Shown: piece after piece, positions 17,247 through 25,210 of the stretch | Layout of the letters: every line of letters begins with the position of its first letter | Numbering within the stretch: position 1 is the first letter of the stretch | NCBI RefSeq assembly: GCF_021491915.1 | Contig: NZ_CP090836.1 | Location: 62,001-126,000 of the forward strand | Source: Paracoccus everestensis | Lineage (GTDB): Bacteria; Pseudomonadota; Alphaproteobacteria; Rhodobacterales; Rhodobacteraceae | Length of the DNA: 64,000 nucleotides | Direction: 5' to 3' | Notes under the pieces: generated by a model | What the model was told of the DNA's origin: nothing | Database searches by the model: none | What the model saw: only the letters and a program-made list of their open reading frames with translations | Translations under genes and position numbers: made by a program

Positions 17247-18107
17247 ATGCCCGCCATGACCGACGATCAGCCAAGCCACCCTGCCCATGTTCCACTTGCC
17301 GGGGTGATCGGAATGCCGATTGCCCATTCCCGGTCGCCCCGCCTGCACGGCCACTGGCTGCGCCGCTATGGCATTGCCGGTCACTACATCCCCATGCCCG
17401 TCATGCCCGAACACCTGGCCGAGGTTCTGCGCGCCTTGCCCCGGCTGGGCTTCGTGGGGATCAACGTCACCATTCCCCATAAGCAGGCCGTGCTGACCCT
17501 GGCCGATGCCGTGACTGATCGTGCGGCGCTGATCGGGGCGGCCAATACGCTGATCTTCCGACCGGACGGCAAGATCCATGCGGACAATACGGACGGCTAT
17601 GGCTTCGTGGCCAACCTGCGCCAGAACGCGCACGGCTGGCAGGCCGATGCCGGACCCGCCGCCGTGATCGGCGCGGGGGGCGCCGCACGGGCAGTTGTGG
17701 CCTCGCTTCTGGACAGCGGCGTCAAGGAACTGCGGATCACCAACCGGACCCGCATCCGGTCGGAACAGATCAAGGCCGAGTTCGGTGCCCGCCTGATTGT
17801 CTATGACTGGGCACAGGCGGGCAATATGCTGCAAGGCGCCGCCACTGTCGTGAACGCCACATCCCTGGGGATGGAGGGAAAGCAGCCCCTGTGCGTGCCG
17901 CTGGACGCCTTGTCGCCGGACGCCTTGGTCACGGATCTGGTCTATACGCCGTTGATGACGCCCTTTCTGCTGGAAGCGCAGGCGCGGGGATGCCGGGTGG
18001 TCGATGGGTTGGGAATGCTGCTGCATCAGGCAGCCCCCGGGTTCGAACGCTGGTTCGGCCGCCGGCCCGAGGTTGACGACGAAACCCGCCGGGTCGTTCT
18101 GGAATGA
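17247..18107 (+). CDS. aroE: Shikimate dehydrogenase (NADP+)
   Basis: A 286-residue AroE that reduces 3-dehydroshikimate to shikimate in aromatic amino-acid synthesis. Motifs are SRSPRLHGHWL (substrate binding), NVTIPHKQAVL with the catalytic Lys, NTDGYGF, and GAGGAARAVVASLL for NADP. The start may be ATG 17247 or ATG 17256 (MTDDQPSH). It begins the rightward operon leaving the origin and overlaps coaE by ATGA. Confidence 0.95.
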   Translation: MPAMTDDQPSHPAHVPLAGVIGMPIAHSRSPRLHGHWLRRYGIAGHYIPMPVMPEHLAEVLRALPRLGFVGINVTIPHKQAVLTLADAVTDRAALIGAANTLIFRPDGKIHADNTDGYGFVANLRQNAHGWQADAGPAAVIGAGGAARAVVASLLDSGVKELRITNRTRIRSEQIKAEFGARLIVYDWAQAGNMLQGAATVVNATSLGMEGKQPLCVPLDALSPDALVTDLVYTPLMTPFLLEAQARGCRVVDGLGMLLHQAAPGFERWFGRRPEVDDETRRVVLE

Positions 18108-18691
18108 CCTTTCGCCTGGGCCTGACCGGCAGCATCGGCATGGGCAAATCCACGACCGCGCAAATCTTTCGCGACCTGGGACATCCGGTCTGGGACGCCG
18201 ATGCGGCGGTCCATCGCCTTTATGCGCCGGGCGGCGCGGCGGTCGGCCCGGTGGCCGTGGCCTTTCCGGCGGCCCTGCGGGACGGCGGCATCGACCGTGC
18301 CACGCTGAAATCCGCGATTGCTGACGACCCGGCGGCACTGGACCACCTGTCGGCCATCGTTCATCCCCTTGTCGCGGCGGACCGCGAGGCCCATGTCGCC
18401 CGCCATGCCGACGCGCCCTTGGTCGTTCTGGATATTCCGCTGCTGTTCGAAAACGGGTATCAGGCACAGATGGACGGCGTGGCGGTGGTGTCCACGGATG
18501 CGCAAACCCAGCGGCGGCGGGTAATGGCCCGACCGGGGATGACGGAAGATATGCTGGCCTTGGTCCTGTCGCGGCAGATGCCCGATGCGGAAAAACGGGC
18601 ACGGGCCGACTGGATCATTCCAACCGACAGCCCAGAAGGCGCCCGCCAGGCCGTCGAGGACATTGTGAAGGAGATCGCCGCCCGTGCGTGA
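18104..18691 (+). CDS. coaE: Dephospho-CoA kinase
   Basis: A 195-residue P-loop kinase with Walker [26 protein letters not shown], and [12 protein letters not shown]. It catalyses the last step of CoA synthesis, phosphorylating the 3'-hydroxyl of dephospho-CoA. It overlaps aroE and dnaQ, as in the aroE-coaE-dnaQ group beside the origin of Caulobacter and relatives. Confidence 0.96.
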   Translation: MTFRLGLTGSIGMGKSTTAQIFRDLGHPVWDADAAVHRLYAPGGAAVGPVAVAFPAALRDGGIDRATLKSAIADDPAALDHLSAIVHPLVAADREAHVARHADAPLVVLDIPLLFENGYQAQMDGVAVVSTDAQTQRRRVMARPGMTEDMLALVLSRQMPDAEKRARADWIIPTDSPEGARQAVEDIVKEIAARA

Positions 18692-19385
18692 GATCGTGAT
18701 GGATACCGAAACCACGGGTTTCGACGCGGACAAGGACGACCGCATCGTCGAAATCGGCGGGATCGAGCTGGTGAACCACTTGCCCACCGGGCGGGTTTTC
18801 CATGTCTATATCAACCCCGAACGCCCCATGCCCAAGGACGCATTCGAAGTGCATGGCCTGGGCGACGACTTCCTGCGCGACAAGCCGAAATTCGCCGATA
18901 TCGTCCAGGGCTTTGTGGATTTCATCGGCGACGACGCGCGCCTGGTGATCCACAATGCCAGCTTCGACATGAAATTTCTGAATGCCGAATTCCGCCGCCT
19001 GGGCCGCCCTGCCCTGCCCTGGTCGCGTGCCTTGGACACCCTGGCCCTGGCGCGGGAAAAATTTCCCGGCTCGCCCGCGTCGCTGGACGCGCTGTGCCGC
19101 CGCTTTGGCGTGGACAACTCCAACCGGCAGCGGCACGGGGCGCTGCTGGACAGCGAATTGCTGGCCGAGGTTTATCTGGAACTGATCGGCGGCAGGCAGC
19201 CCGACCTGGTGCTGGACCAGCCCCGCGACAGCGTTGCCAGCGCCGGGCCGCAAGGCGGCACCGGCACCCGCGCCGCGCGCCGCGCGCCATTGCCCCCGCG
19301 CCTGACCCCGGCCGAGGCCGAGGCCCATGCCGAATTTGTCGCAGGGCTGGGCGAAAGCGCGATCTGGGCACGCTATACAGGTTGA
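18684..19385 (+). CDS. dnaQ: DNA polymerase III epsilon subunit (proofreading exonuclease)
   Basis: This 233-residue DEDDh exonuclease has the ExoI motif [14 protein letters not shown] near the N-terminus, Exo[13 protein letters not shown] and Exo[18 protein letters not shown]. It removes mismatched 3' nucleotides during replication. The C-terminal 50 residues are Ala/Arg/Pro-rich and would carry the alpha-subunit tether. The start is GTG 18684 inside the coaE end, with AAGGAG about 10 bases ahead. The next gene is not secB, which often follows in relatives. Confidence 0.94.
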   Translation: MREIVMDTETTGFDADKDDRIVEIGGIELVNHLPTGRVFHVYINPERPMPKDAFEVHGLGDDFLRDKPKFADIVQGFVDFIGDDARLVIHNASFDMKFLNAEFRRLGRPALPWSRALDTLALAREKFPGSPASLDALCRRFGVDNSNRQRHGALLDSELLAEVYLELIGGRQPDLVLDQPRDSVASAGPQGGTGTRAARRAPLPPRLTPAEAEAHAEFVAGLGESAIWARYTG

Positions 19386-19443
19386 CAGATCCGCTTGCCG
19401 GTGACGCCATGGTGCTGGGCCGATCACAAGGGCGAAGGTGCCG

Positions 19444-20334
19444 ATGCTGACCATGCTGCGCGAGATCTGGGCCTTTGTGGCGGCGGTTCTGGAACGCATG
19501 GACAAGATCCACATGGGCCTGATCGCCGCAGGCGTGGCTTTCTACGCCATGTTCGCGGTCTTTCCGGGCCTCGCCGCCATTATCGCCCTGTGGAGCCTTT
19601 GGTTCGATCCGAACGTGATCACGGCCTATCTGGATGTGGCGCATGAATTCCTGCCCGACGGCGCCGCGGACCTGATCGACGCGCAGATTATGTCGCTGAC
19701 CTCGGCGGGCAGCACCTCGGTCGGGTGGGCATCTTTCGTGTCCTTCATGGTGGCCACCATTGCCGCCCGTGCCGGGGTCGAGGCGGTGGTGGGCGGCCTC
19801 AATGCGGCCTATGGGGTGCGGTCCCATTCGACGGTCTTCGGCTTTGTGCTGGCCTATGGGCTGACGCTGGCCATCGTGGGCATATCGCTGGCGGGACTGG
19901 CGACCATCGTCCTTGTGCCGATCCTGCTGAATTTCCAGGTCTTCGAACAGGTGCGCGGCTGGCTGGTGGCGGGCCTGCCCTGGGGCGCGATGTTCATCCT
20001 GGTGATCCTGGGGATCGGCATCCTGTATCGCTATGGGCCGAACGTGAAAACGCCGCGCACGCCGGTCTTTACCTGGGGGGCGGTCTTTGCGGCCTTCTTA
20101 TGGGCCGTAGCCTCGGTCGCCTTTTCGGCCTATCTGAGCAGTTTCAACAGCTATAACCGGATCTATGGCTCCATCGGCACGGTGGTGGCCCTGCTGATGT
20201 GGTTCTATCTGGCCGGGTTTTCGGTCTTGCTGGGGGCGTTGATCAATGTCGAACTGGCCCGCCGCCGCCGCGTCCGCGCCGCCCGAGAGGCGCGCGCATC
20301 CCTGCTGGCGGATGTGAAAAAGGCGGCGGAATGA
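19444..20334 (+). CDS. YihY/BrkB-family inner-membrane protein
   Basis: A roughly 296-residue integral membrane protein of the YihY/virulence-factor-BrkB family with about six hydrophobic segments. The conserved region DKIHMGLIAAGVAFYAMFAVFPGLAAIIAL and the C-terminal YGSIGTVVALLMWFYLAGFSVLLGALINVEL are both present. The biochemical role of the family is unsettled; it was once misnamed RNase BN. ATG 19444 has GAAGG at good spacing; a GTG at 19438 is in frame. It is followed by a convergent phyR, 30 bp away. Confidence 0.88.
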   Translation: MLTMLREIWAFVAAVLERMDKIHMGLIAAGVAFYAMFAVFPGLAAIIALWSLWFDPNVITAYLDVAHEFLPDGAADLIDAQIMSLTSAGSTSVGWASFVSFMVATIAARAGVEAVVGGLNAAYGVRSHSTVFGFVLAYGLTLAIVGISLAGLATIVLVPILLNFQVFEQVRGWLVAGLPWGAMFILVILGIGILYRYGPNVKTPRTPVFTWGAVFAAFLWAVASVAFSAYLSSFNSYNRIYGSIGTVVALLMWFYLAGFSVLLGALINVELARRRRVRAAREARASLLADVKKAAE

Positions 20335-20364
20335 TCCGCCGCCCTTGGTCGAAGGATTGCCCCT

Positions 20365-21171
20365 TCAGGCCGCGTCCAGCCCCTCGGTCGAGGCGAAGAA
20401 CATCGCCTGGCTGACGGCGGACCGCACCTGCTCCTCGGAATAAGGCTTCGAGATCAGGAAGGCCGGTTCGGGCCGTTCGCCGGTCAGCAGCCGTTCGGGG
20501 AAGGCGGTGATGAAGATCACCGGGATGTCGCCCAGGTCGCGCAGCAGTTCGTTGACCGCGTCGATACCGGAGGATCCGTCGGCCAGCTGGATATCGGCCA
20601 GGATCAGATCCGGGCGGCTTTGGGCGGCCAGCTCGATGGCGGCGGTATGGGTGCGCGCCACGCCCGTGACCTCGTGGCCCATGGACTGGACGATGCCCTT
20701 CAGGTCCATGGCGATGATCATCTCGTCCTCGATCACCATGACCTTGCCGCGCAAGGTCGCGCTCATTTCCGACAGGGCGATCCCGACCAGTTCCTCGGCC
20801 TCGGCCTGGTCGATCTGCATGATGCGGGCGATCTGGTCGTAACGCAGTTCCTCGATCGTGCGCAGCAGCAAGGCCTCGCGGGAATTGGCGGTCAGGCCGC
20901 GCAGATGATCCTGCGCACGCGACTCGCGCGCGGTGCGGTCGCCGTCCTCGATCGGTTGGCCGGAACTCTGCCAGATGGCATGAAAGGTGCGGAACAGGCC
21001 GATGCGGGTATCGTCCTCGGCCTCCAGCACCGAGCGATCCGACAAGATCGCCTCCAGGGTGGCTGCGGCATAGTTGTCACCAGCACGCTGGCTGCCGGTC
21101 AGCGCACGCGCGTAACGCCGCAGATAGGGCAGCTCGCGCCCGATCGACTGGGCAAGGTCGGCAGACGACAT
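20365..21171 (-). CDS. phyR: General stress response regulator PhyR
   Basis: A 268-residue protein with an N-terminal sigma-factor-like domain (region 2-like to about residue 60, region 4-like at about 85-140) fused to a C-terminal receiver domain. The receiver carries acidic residues VIEDEM, the phosphorylated Asp193 (LILADIQL), T/A in FITAFPE, and Lys in SKPYSE. When phosphorylated, the sigma-like domain captures NepR and frees EcfG. It is transcribed divergently from nepR-ecfG with 97 bp between start codons, the standard order in alphaproteobacteria. No EcfG-type motif was found in its own direction. Confidence 0.96.
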   Translation of the reverse strand: MSSADLAQSIGRELPYLRRYARALTGSQRAGDNYAAATLEAILSDRSVLEAEDDTRIGLFRTFHAIWQSSGQPIEDGDRTARESRAQDHLRGLTANSREALLLRTIEELRYDQIARIMQIDQAEAEELVGIALSEMSATLRGKVMVIEDEMIIAMDLKGIVQSMGHEVTGVARTHTAAIELAAQSRPDLILADIQLADGSSGIDAVNELLRDLGDIPVIFITAFPERLLTGERPEPAFLISKPYSEEQVRSAVSQAMFFASTEGLDAA

Positions 21172-21203
21172 GTTTCACATCCTTCGAATTTCACATATTG
21201 CGC

Positions 21204-21229
21204 GGAACCTATCCCAACCCCTACAGGTT
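21204..21229 (+). promoter_or_regulatory. Candidate EcfG-type promoter for nepR-ecfG (autoregulation)
   Basis: GGAAC (21204-21208), 17-bp spacer, GGTT (21226-21229), ending 39 bp before the nepR ATG. Autoregulation of this operon by its own sigma factor is the rule in the family. Confidence 0.7.
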
Positions 21230-21268
21230 GGACAACGTGCGCACAAGATTTCCGGGACTAACAAAATA

Positions 21269-21415
21269 ATGACACCGAAGCGAGATGACCGTCGCAAGGC
21301 GGCAGTCGAAAAGCAGATTGACGAGAATTTGCGTCGGGCCTTTGAACAGGACACGACCGAACAGATTCCCGACCGTTTTCTGGCCCTTCTTGAACAATTG
21401 CGCGACCAGAAGTGA
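21269..21415 (+). CDS. nepR: Anti-sigma factor NepR
   Basis: A 48-residue protein, MTPKRDDRRKAAVEKQIDENLRRAFEQD..., ending LLEQLRDQK. The core (IDENLRRAFEQ... IPDRFLALLEQL) is the two-helix NepR signature that binds EcfG, or PhyR after phosphorylation. It is short even for this family because little flanks the core. ATG 21269 is chosen; upstream sequence in this frame would run through the promoter. The stop overlaps a possible GTG start of ecfG. Confidence 0.92.
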   Translation: MTPKRDDRRKAAVEKQIDENLRRAFEQDTTEQIPDRFLALLEQLRDQK

Positions 21416-21459
21416 CTCATTTGCAAAAGCGACGAAGCGCAGCGGTGGACGGTGACAGA

Positions 21460-22026
21460 ATGAAGACTCCTGCAACGACGGATCCGCGCGACCAGTTGGT
21501 GGACCATTTGCCCGCCCTGCGCGCCTTTGCCTTGTCGTTGACGCGCGAAGGCGCAGGCGCCGACGATCTGGTCCAGGACACCATCGTCAAGGCCTGGACC
21601 AACATGGACAAGTTCCAGGCCGGCACAAACCTGCGGGCATGGCTGTTCACCATCCTGCGCAACACCTTCTATTCCGCGCGCCGCAAGACCAAGCGAGAGG
21701 TCAGCGACACCGACGGCATCCATGCCGCGCGCCAGGCCACGCGTCCCGATCACGACGGGCGATTGGCGCTCAAGGATTTCCGGGCGGCCTTCCAGCAACT
21801 GCCCGACGAGCAGCGGGAAGCGCTGATCCTGGTCGGCGCGTCCGGCTTTTCCTATGAGGAAGCGGCAGACATGACCGGCGTGGCCATCGGCACCGTCAAG
21901 TCACGGGCCAATCGCGGGCGGCGCAAGCTGGCCGAACTGCTGCACATGGAAAACGGTGAGGATCTGGACATGACCGATCAGGCGACCCTGGCCGTGATGG
22001 CGTCCAGCCACACCATCGCCCGCTAG
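21460..22026 (+). CDS. ecfG: RNA polymerase ECF sigma factor EcfG (general stress)
   Basis: A 188-residue ECF15-type sigma factor with region 2 (LRAFALSLTREGAGADDLVQDTIVKAWTN... LRAWLFTILRNTFYSARRK) and region 4 (LPDEQREALILVGASGFSYEEAADMTGVAIGTVKSRANRGRRKL). It directs transcription of general-stress genes from GGAAC-N16/17-CGTT promoters. ATG 21460 gives a normal N-terminus. A GTG at 21412 overlapping the nepR stop would add 16 residues and couple translation, so the start is not settled. Confidence 0.95.
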   Translation: MKTPATTDPRDQLVDHLPALRAFALSLTREGAGADDLVQDTIVKAWTNMDKFQAGTNLRAWLFTILRNTFYSARRKTKREVSDTDGIHAARQATRPDHDGRLALKDFRAAFQQLPDEQREALILVGASGFSYEEAADMTGVAIGTVKSRANRGRRKLAELLHMENGEDLDMTDQATLAVMASSHTIAR

Positions 22027-22035
22027 GATACGCCG

Positions 22036-23817
22036 GTGCTCCGGCGGATCAGCGATCGGCTGGATTTCACGCGCAAGCTGGGGTTCCGGCTTGGTGCCCT
22101 TTTGTCGGTCGCGATCCTTCCGCTTGGCCTGATCTCGCTGATCCAGAACTTCAACCTGGTTCAAGAGGCCGAGCGTGGGGTCGAACTGGCCCTTCTGGGC
22201 CGCACGTCATCGGCTGCGGCGGGGGAACGGGCGCTGCTGCAAAGCGCCCTTGGCTCGGCCGACGCGCTTGGTCCGGCGGTGCTGGAATCGATGGACCGGC
22301 CGGAGCTTTGCGCCGATCTGATGCGCAATTTCATCGAACGCAGCGCGACCTATGTTTTTGCGGGCTTTGTGCCGCTGGACGGGATCAGTTCCTGCACCTC
22401 GTCCCCCCAGGACGGGCCTGTCGATTTCACCCCCTCGGAAGGCTATAAAAGGTTCATCGCCGAGCCGGGCACGCTGGTCACATCGCTGGACAGGGGAACA
22501 GTCACCCAGCGGTCCGTCGTCCTGGTCATGCAGCCCTTGTATCGCAACGGGCAGTTGCTGGGCTATATCGGCCTTTCGCTGACGAACGAGCTTTTGCGGT
22601 CCACCCACAATACCACCTTCGGCACCGAAGGCGCGCGGATCGTGACCTTCAACCAACGGGGCGAAATCCTGACATCGGACAGCGATGCCCAGGTTTCGAC
22701 CCAGGATATCCTGCCGCAGAACATGGATCTGGCCGACCTGCTGTCCCGGACAGAGACGACCTTCAAGGCGCGTGCAGGCAACGGGCAGACGCGAATGTTC
22801 ACCGTGGTTCCCGCCGTGCCGGGCCTGGTTTACGCGCTTGGAAGCTGGTCGCCCAAGACCGCCAGCGTGGGGCTGTTCCAGATTTCCCGACTGGGCGCGG
22901 TGACGATCCCCATGGCCTTGTGGCTGGTGTCGCTTGCCGTCGCCTATTTTGCGGTGTTCCGCATGGTCTTGCGCCATGTCAGCGTTCTGCGCAGCCAGAT
23001 GCGCCGCTTTGCCATCGGCAACCGGTCCGAACCACCCCCCGTCCTGACCGATGCCCCGACCGAGATTTGCGATGTCAGCCAGACCTTTCACAACATGGCC
23101 CGCATCCTGATCCGCGACGAGGAAGCGATGGAGGAAGCGGTCGCCGAAAAGACCGTCCTGCTGAAAGAGGTTCACCACCGGGTCAAGAACAACCTCCAGC
23201 TGATCGCCTCGATCATCAACATGCAAAGCCGGGTGATCGACGATCCCGATGCCAAGCGTGTCCTGCGCTCGGTCCAGGACCGGGTGGCGGCCTTAGCGAC
23301 CATCTATCGCAACCTGTATCAGGCCGAACACCTGGATGCGGTCGAGGCAGGGCGGCTGATCCAGGACATCGTCAACCAGATGGTTAGCGCATCCATGGAA
23401 CCGGGCAGCGGCTTGCGGATCGAAACGCAGATCGAGACGCTGGTCCTGTTACCCGATCAGGCCGTACCCTTGTCGCTTCTGGCGACCGAGGCTTTCACCA
23501 ATGCGCTGAAATATGCAGGTGTCGCCCCTGGCCAGGGCGCGCCCTGGGTCAGGATCAGCCTGACCTCGCCCGCGCCGGGCCGGGGCGTTCTGGAAATCGC
23601 CAACTCCATCGACGAAACCGACAAGTCGGGGGGAACCGGGCTGGGCAGCCAGTTGATCGATGCCTTTACCACGCAGCTCGAAGGACAGGCGACTGCCGGG
23701 ATGGAAGGCAACAGCTTCCGGCTGCGGCTGGAATTCGCGGTCGAGACCGGGGATGTCGCGGCCGATGGACGCAATGTCGTCCTGACTTCGGCCGCACGGG
23801 CCGGGGCCCGGCATTAG
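22036..23817 (+). CDS. Sensor histidine kinase of the HisKA_2/HWE type, probable PhyR kinase
   Basis: This 593-residue membrane kinase has a transmembrane segment at about residues 18-38, a periplasmic sensory region of about 250 residues, a second membrane segment at about 287-308 and a HAMP-like linker. The phospho-acceptor site is LLKEVHHRVKNNLQLIASI (His380/381), followed by an ATPase domain with TEAFTNALKYA and GGTGLGSQLID. This family supplies phosphate to PhyR. It starts 10 bp after ecfG with a GTG at 22036, so it is probably co-transcribed. The signal sensed by the periplasmic part is unknown. Confidence 0.9.
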   Translation: MLRRISDRLDFTRKLGFRLGALLSVAILPLGLISLIQNFNLVQEAERGVELALLGRTSSAAAGERALLQSALGSADALGPAVLESMDRPELCADLMRNFIERSATYVFAGFVPLDGISSCTSSPQDGPVDFTPSEGYKRFIAEPGTLVTSLDRGTVTQRSVVLVMQPLYRNGQLLGYIGLSLTNELLRSTHNTTFGTEGARIVTFNQRGEILTSDSDAQVSTQDILPQNMDLADLLSRTETTFKARAGNGQTRMFTVVPAVPGLVYALGSWSPKTASVGLFQISRLGAVTIPMALWLVSLAVAYFAVFRMVLRHVSVLRSQMRRFAIGNRSEPPPVLTDAPTEICDVSQTFHNMARILIRDEEAMEEAVAEKTVLLKEVHHRVKNNLQLIASIINMQSRVIDDPDAKRVLRSVQDRVAALATIYRNLYQAEHLDAVEAGRLIQDIVNQMVSASMEPGSGLRIETQIETLVLLPDQAVPLSLLATEAFTNALKYAGVAPGQGAPWVRISLTSPAPGRGVLEIANSIDETDKSGGTGLGSQLIDAFTTQLEGQATAGMEGNSFRLRLEFAVETGDVAADGRNVVLTSAARAGARH

Positions 23818-23857
23818 GGCGCTTGTGCAAGGCGGCCGGGGCATTATCTTGGAACGC

Positions 23858-24538
23858 ATGGATGCACCCGACACCTTTGATCTGACGACCGGCCGAGGGC
23901 TGATGGCCTGTCCGCGCTGCGATGCCCTGCACGTCGAGGAAGAACTGGAACCGGGCGAAACCGCCCGCTGTATCCGCTGCGGCGGGGTGCTGGCCAAGCC
24001 GCGCGGGGGGGCTTTCACCCAACTGATTGCCCTGGCATTCACGTCGATGGTGCTGATGATGGGGGCGGTGTTCTTTCCGTTTTTGGAAATATCGCGCATG
24101 GGATTTGGCAACGCGACATCGCTGTTCGGGGTGGGCATGGCCTTTGCCGACGGGGTGTTGCTGCCCCTGGTGCTGGCGGTCATGGCGATGATCGTCGGCC
24201 TGCCGGTCCTGCGGTCCTTTCTGCTGGTCTATACGCTGGCGCCGCTGGCGCAGGGCCGTGCGCCTTATCGCCACGCCGCACGGGCGTTTCGCTGGTCCGA
24301 ACTGATGCGGCCCTGGTCCATGGCGGAAATCTTCGTGATCGGAACCGCGGTGGCCCTGGTCAAGGTCGCGGGACTTGCGACCGTCCATCTTGGTCCCGCC
24401 TTCTGGGCCTTCTGCGCGCTGATCCTGGTCAACCTCGCCTCGCGCGGGTTCATGTGCCAGACGACCATCTGGGATGCGATCGAGGACGCGGGCCTGCATA
24501 CCGATGGCCGGGAAATGGCCCGGGGGCGCGCCTCGTGA
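23858..24538 (+). CDS. PqiA-like membrane protein, first half
   Basis: A 226-residue protein with an N-terminal zinc-ribbon (CPRCDALH... CIRCGGVL) and about four transmembrane segments with the PqiA-domain feature MGAVFFPFLEISRMGFGN. E. coli PqiA has two such zinc-ribbon/membrane halves in one chain; here each half is its own gene. PqiABC forms a lipid-transport route between inner and outer membranes. ATG 23858 has GGAACG ahead; a GTG at 23825 is also in frame. The stop overlaps the next start (GTGA). Confidence 0.82.
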   Translation: MDAPDTFDLTTGRGLMACPRCDALHVEEELEPGETARCIRCGGVLAKPRGGAFTQLIALAFTSMVLMMGAVFFPFLEISRMGFGNATSLFGVGMAFADGVLLPLVLAVMAMIVGLPVLRSFLLVYTLAPLAQGRAPYRHAARAFRWSELMRPWSMAEIFVIGTAVALVKVAGLATVHLGPAFWAFCALILVNLASRGFMCQTTIWDAIEDAGLHTDGREMARGRAS

Positions 24539-25203
24539 CCGTTGACGCGCCGGACGCGCCGATCATGACCGCGCATCGCGCCGGACTGCTGGGCTGTCGG
24601 TCCTGTGGCCGCGTCTGGCCCGAGGATCGGGAAACCTGCGACCGCTGCGGCGCGGATCTGGTGCCGCCCGACCGGCGCGGCCTGCAGAAGGTCTGGGCCT
24701 GGTGGGCGGCGGGACTGATCATGTATGTCCCCGCCAACCTGTTCCCGATGATGCGCACCCAGACATTCGCAGGCCTGCAAGGCAGTTCCGAGGCGACGAT
24801 CCTGCAAGGCGTGGTCGAACTGATGCATTACGGCAATTACGACATCGCCATCATCGTCTTTGTCGCATCCGTCATCGTGCCGGGGGCCAAGTTCCTGGCG
24901 ATCGCTTGGCTGGCGACGGTTGCCGGGCGGCCCGCGACCGTGGAACAGGCCCATACCCGCTTGAAAATCTATGAGGTGGTGGAATTCATCGGCCGATGGT
25001 CGATGATCGACGTGTTCGTGGTGGCGATCCTGTCGGCGCTTGTGCAACTGGGCTTTGTCGCCTCCATCCATCCCGGTCCTGCCGCCGTGTCTTTCGCGCT
25101 GTCTGTTGCCTTCACCATGCTTTCCGCGCAAAGCTTTGATCCAAGACTGATCTGGCGCGGCTTGCCGCTGCGAAGCCGGACGGGGACCGAGGGGCAGGAC
25201 TGA
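24535..25203 (+). CDS. PqiA-like membrane protein, second half
   Basis: A 222-residue protein starting with GTG 24535 inside the end of the previous gene. A zinc-ribbon (CRSCGRVWPEDRETCDRCGADL) is followed by about four membrane segments, with PANLFPMMRTQTF and VVEFIGRWSMIDVFVVAIL typical of PqiA domains. It pairs with the first half to form the equivalent of a full-length PqiA. It ends 7 bp before pqiB. Confidence 0.82.
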   Translation: MTVDAPDAPIMTAHRAGLLGCRSCGRVWPEDRETCDRCGADLVPPDRRGLQKVWAWWAAGLIMYVPANLFPMMRTQTFAGLQGSSEATILQGVVELMHYGNYDIAIIVFVASVIVPGAKFLAIAWLATVAGRPATVEQAHTRLKIYEVVEFIGRWSMIDVFVVAILSALVQLGFVASIHPGPAAVSFALSVAFTMLSAQSFDPRLIWRGLPLRSRTGTEGQD

Positions 25204-25210
25204 CATCGCG

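Noticed and set aside
21169..21184. TGTTTCACATCC at the phyR start as a parS half-site
   Set aside because: Only the left half matches; there is no palindrome.
23849..23853. GGAAC before the first PqiA-like gene as an EcfG promoter
   Set aside because: No (C/G)GTT follows at 16-17 bp and the element would lie almost on the start codon.
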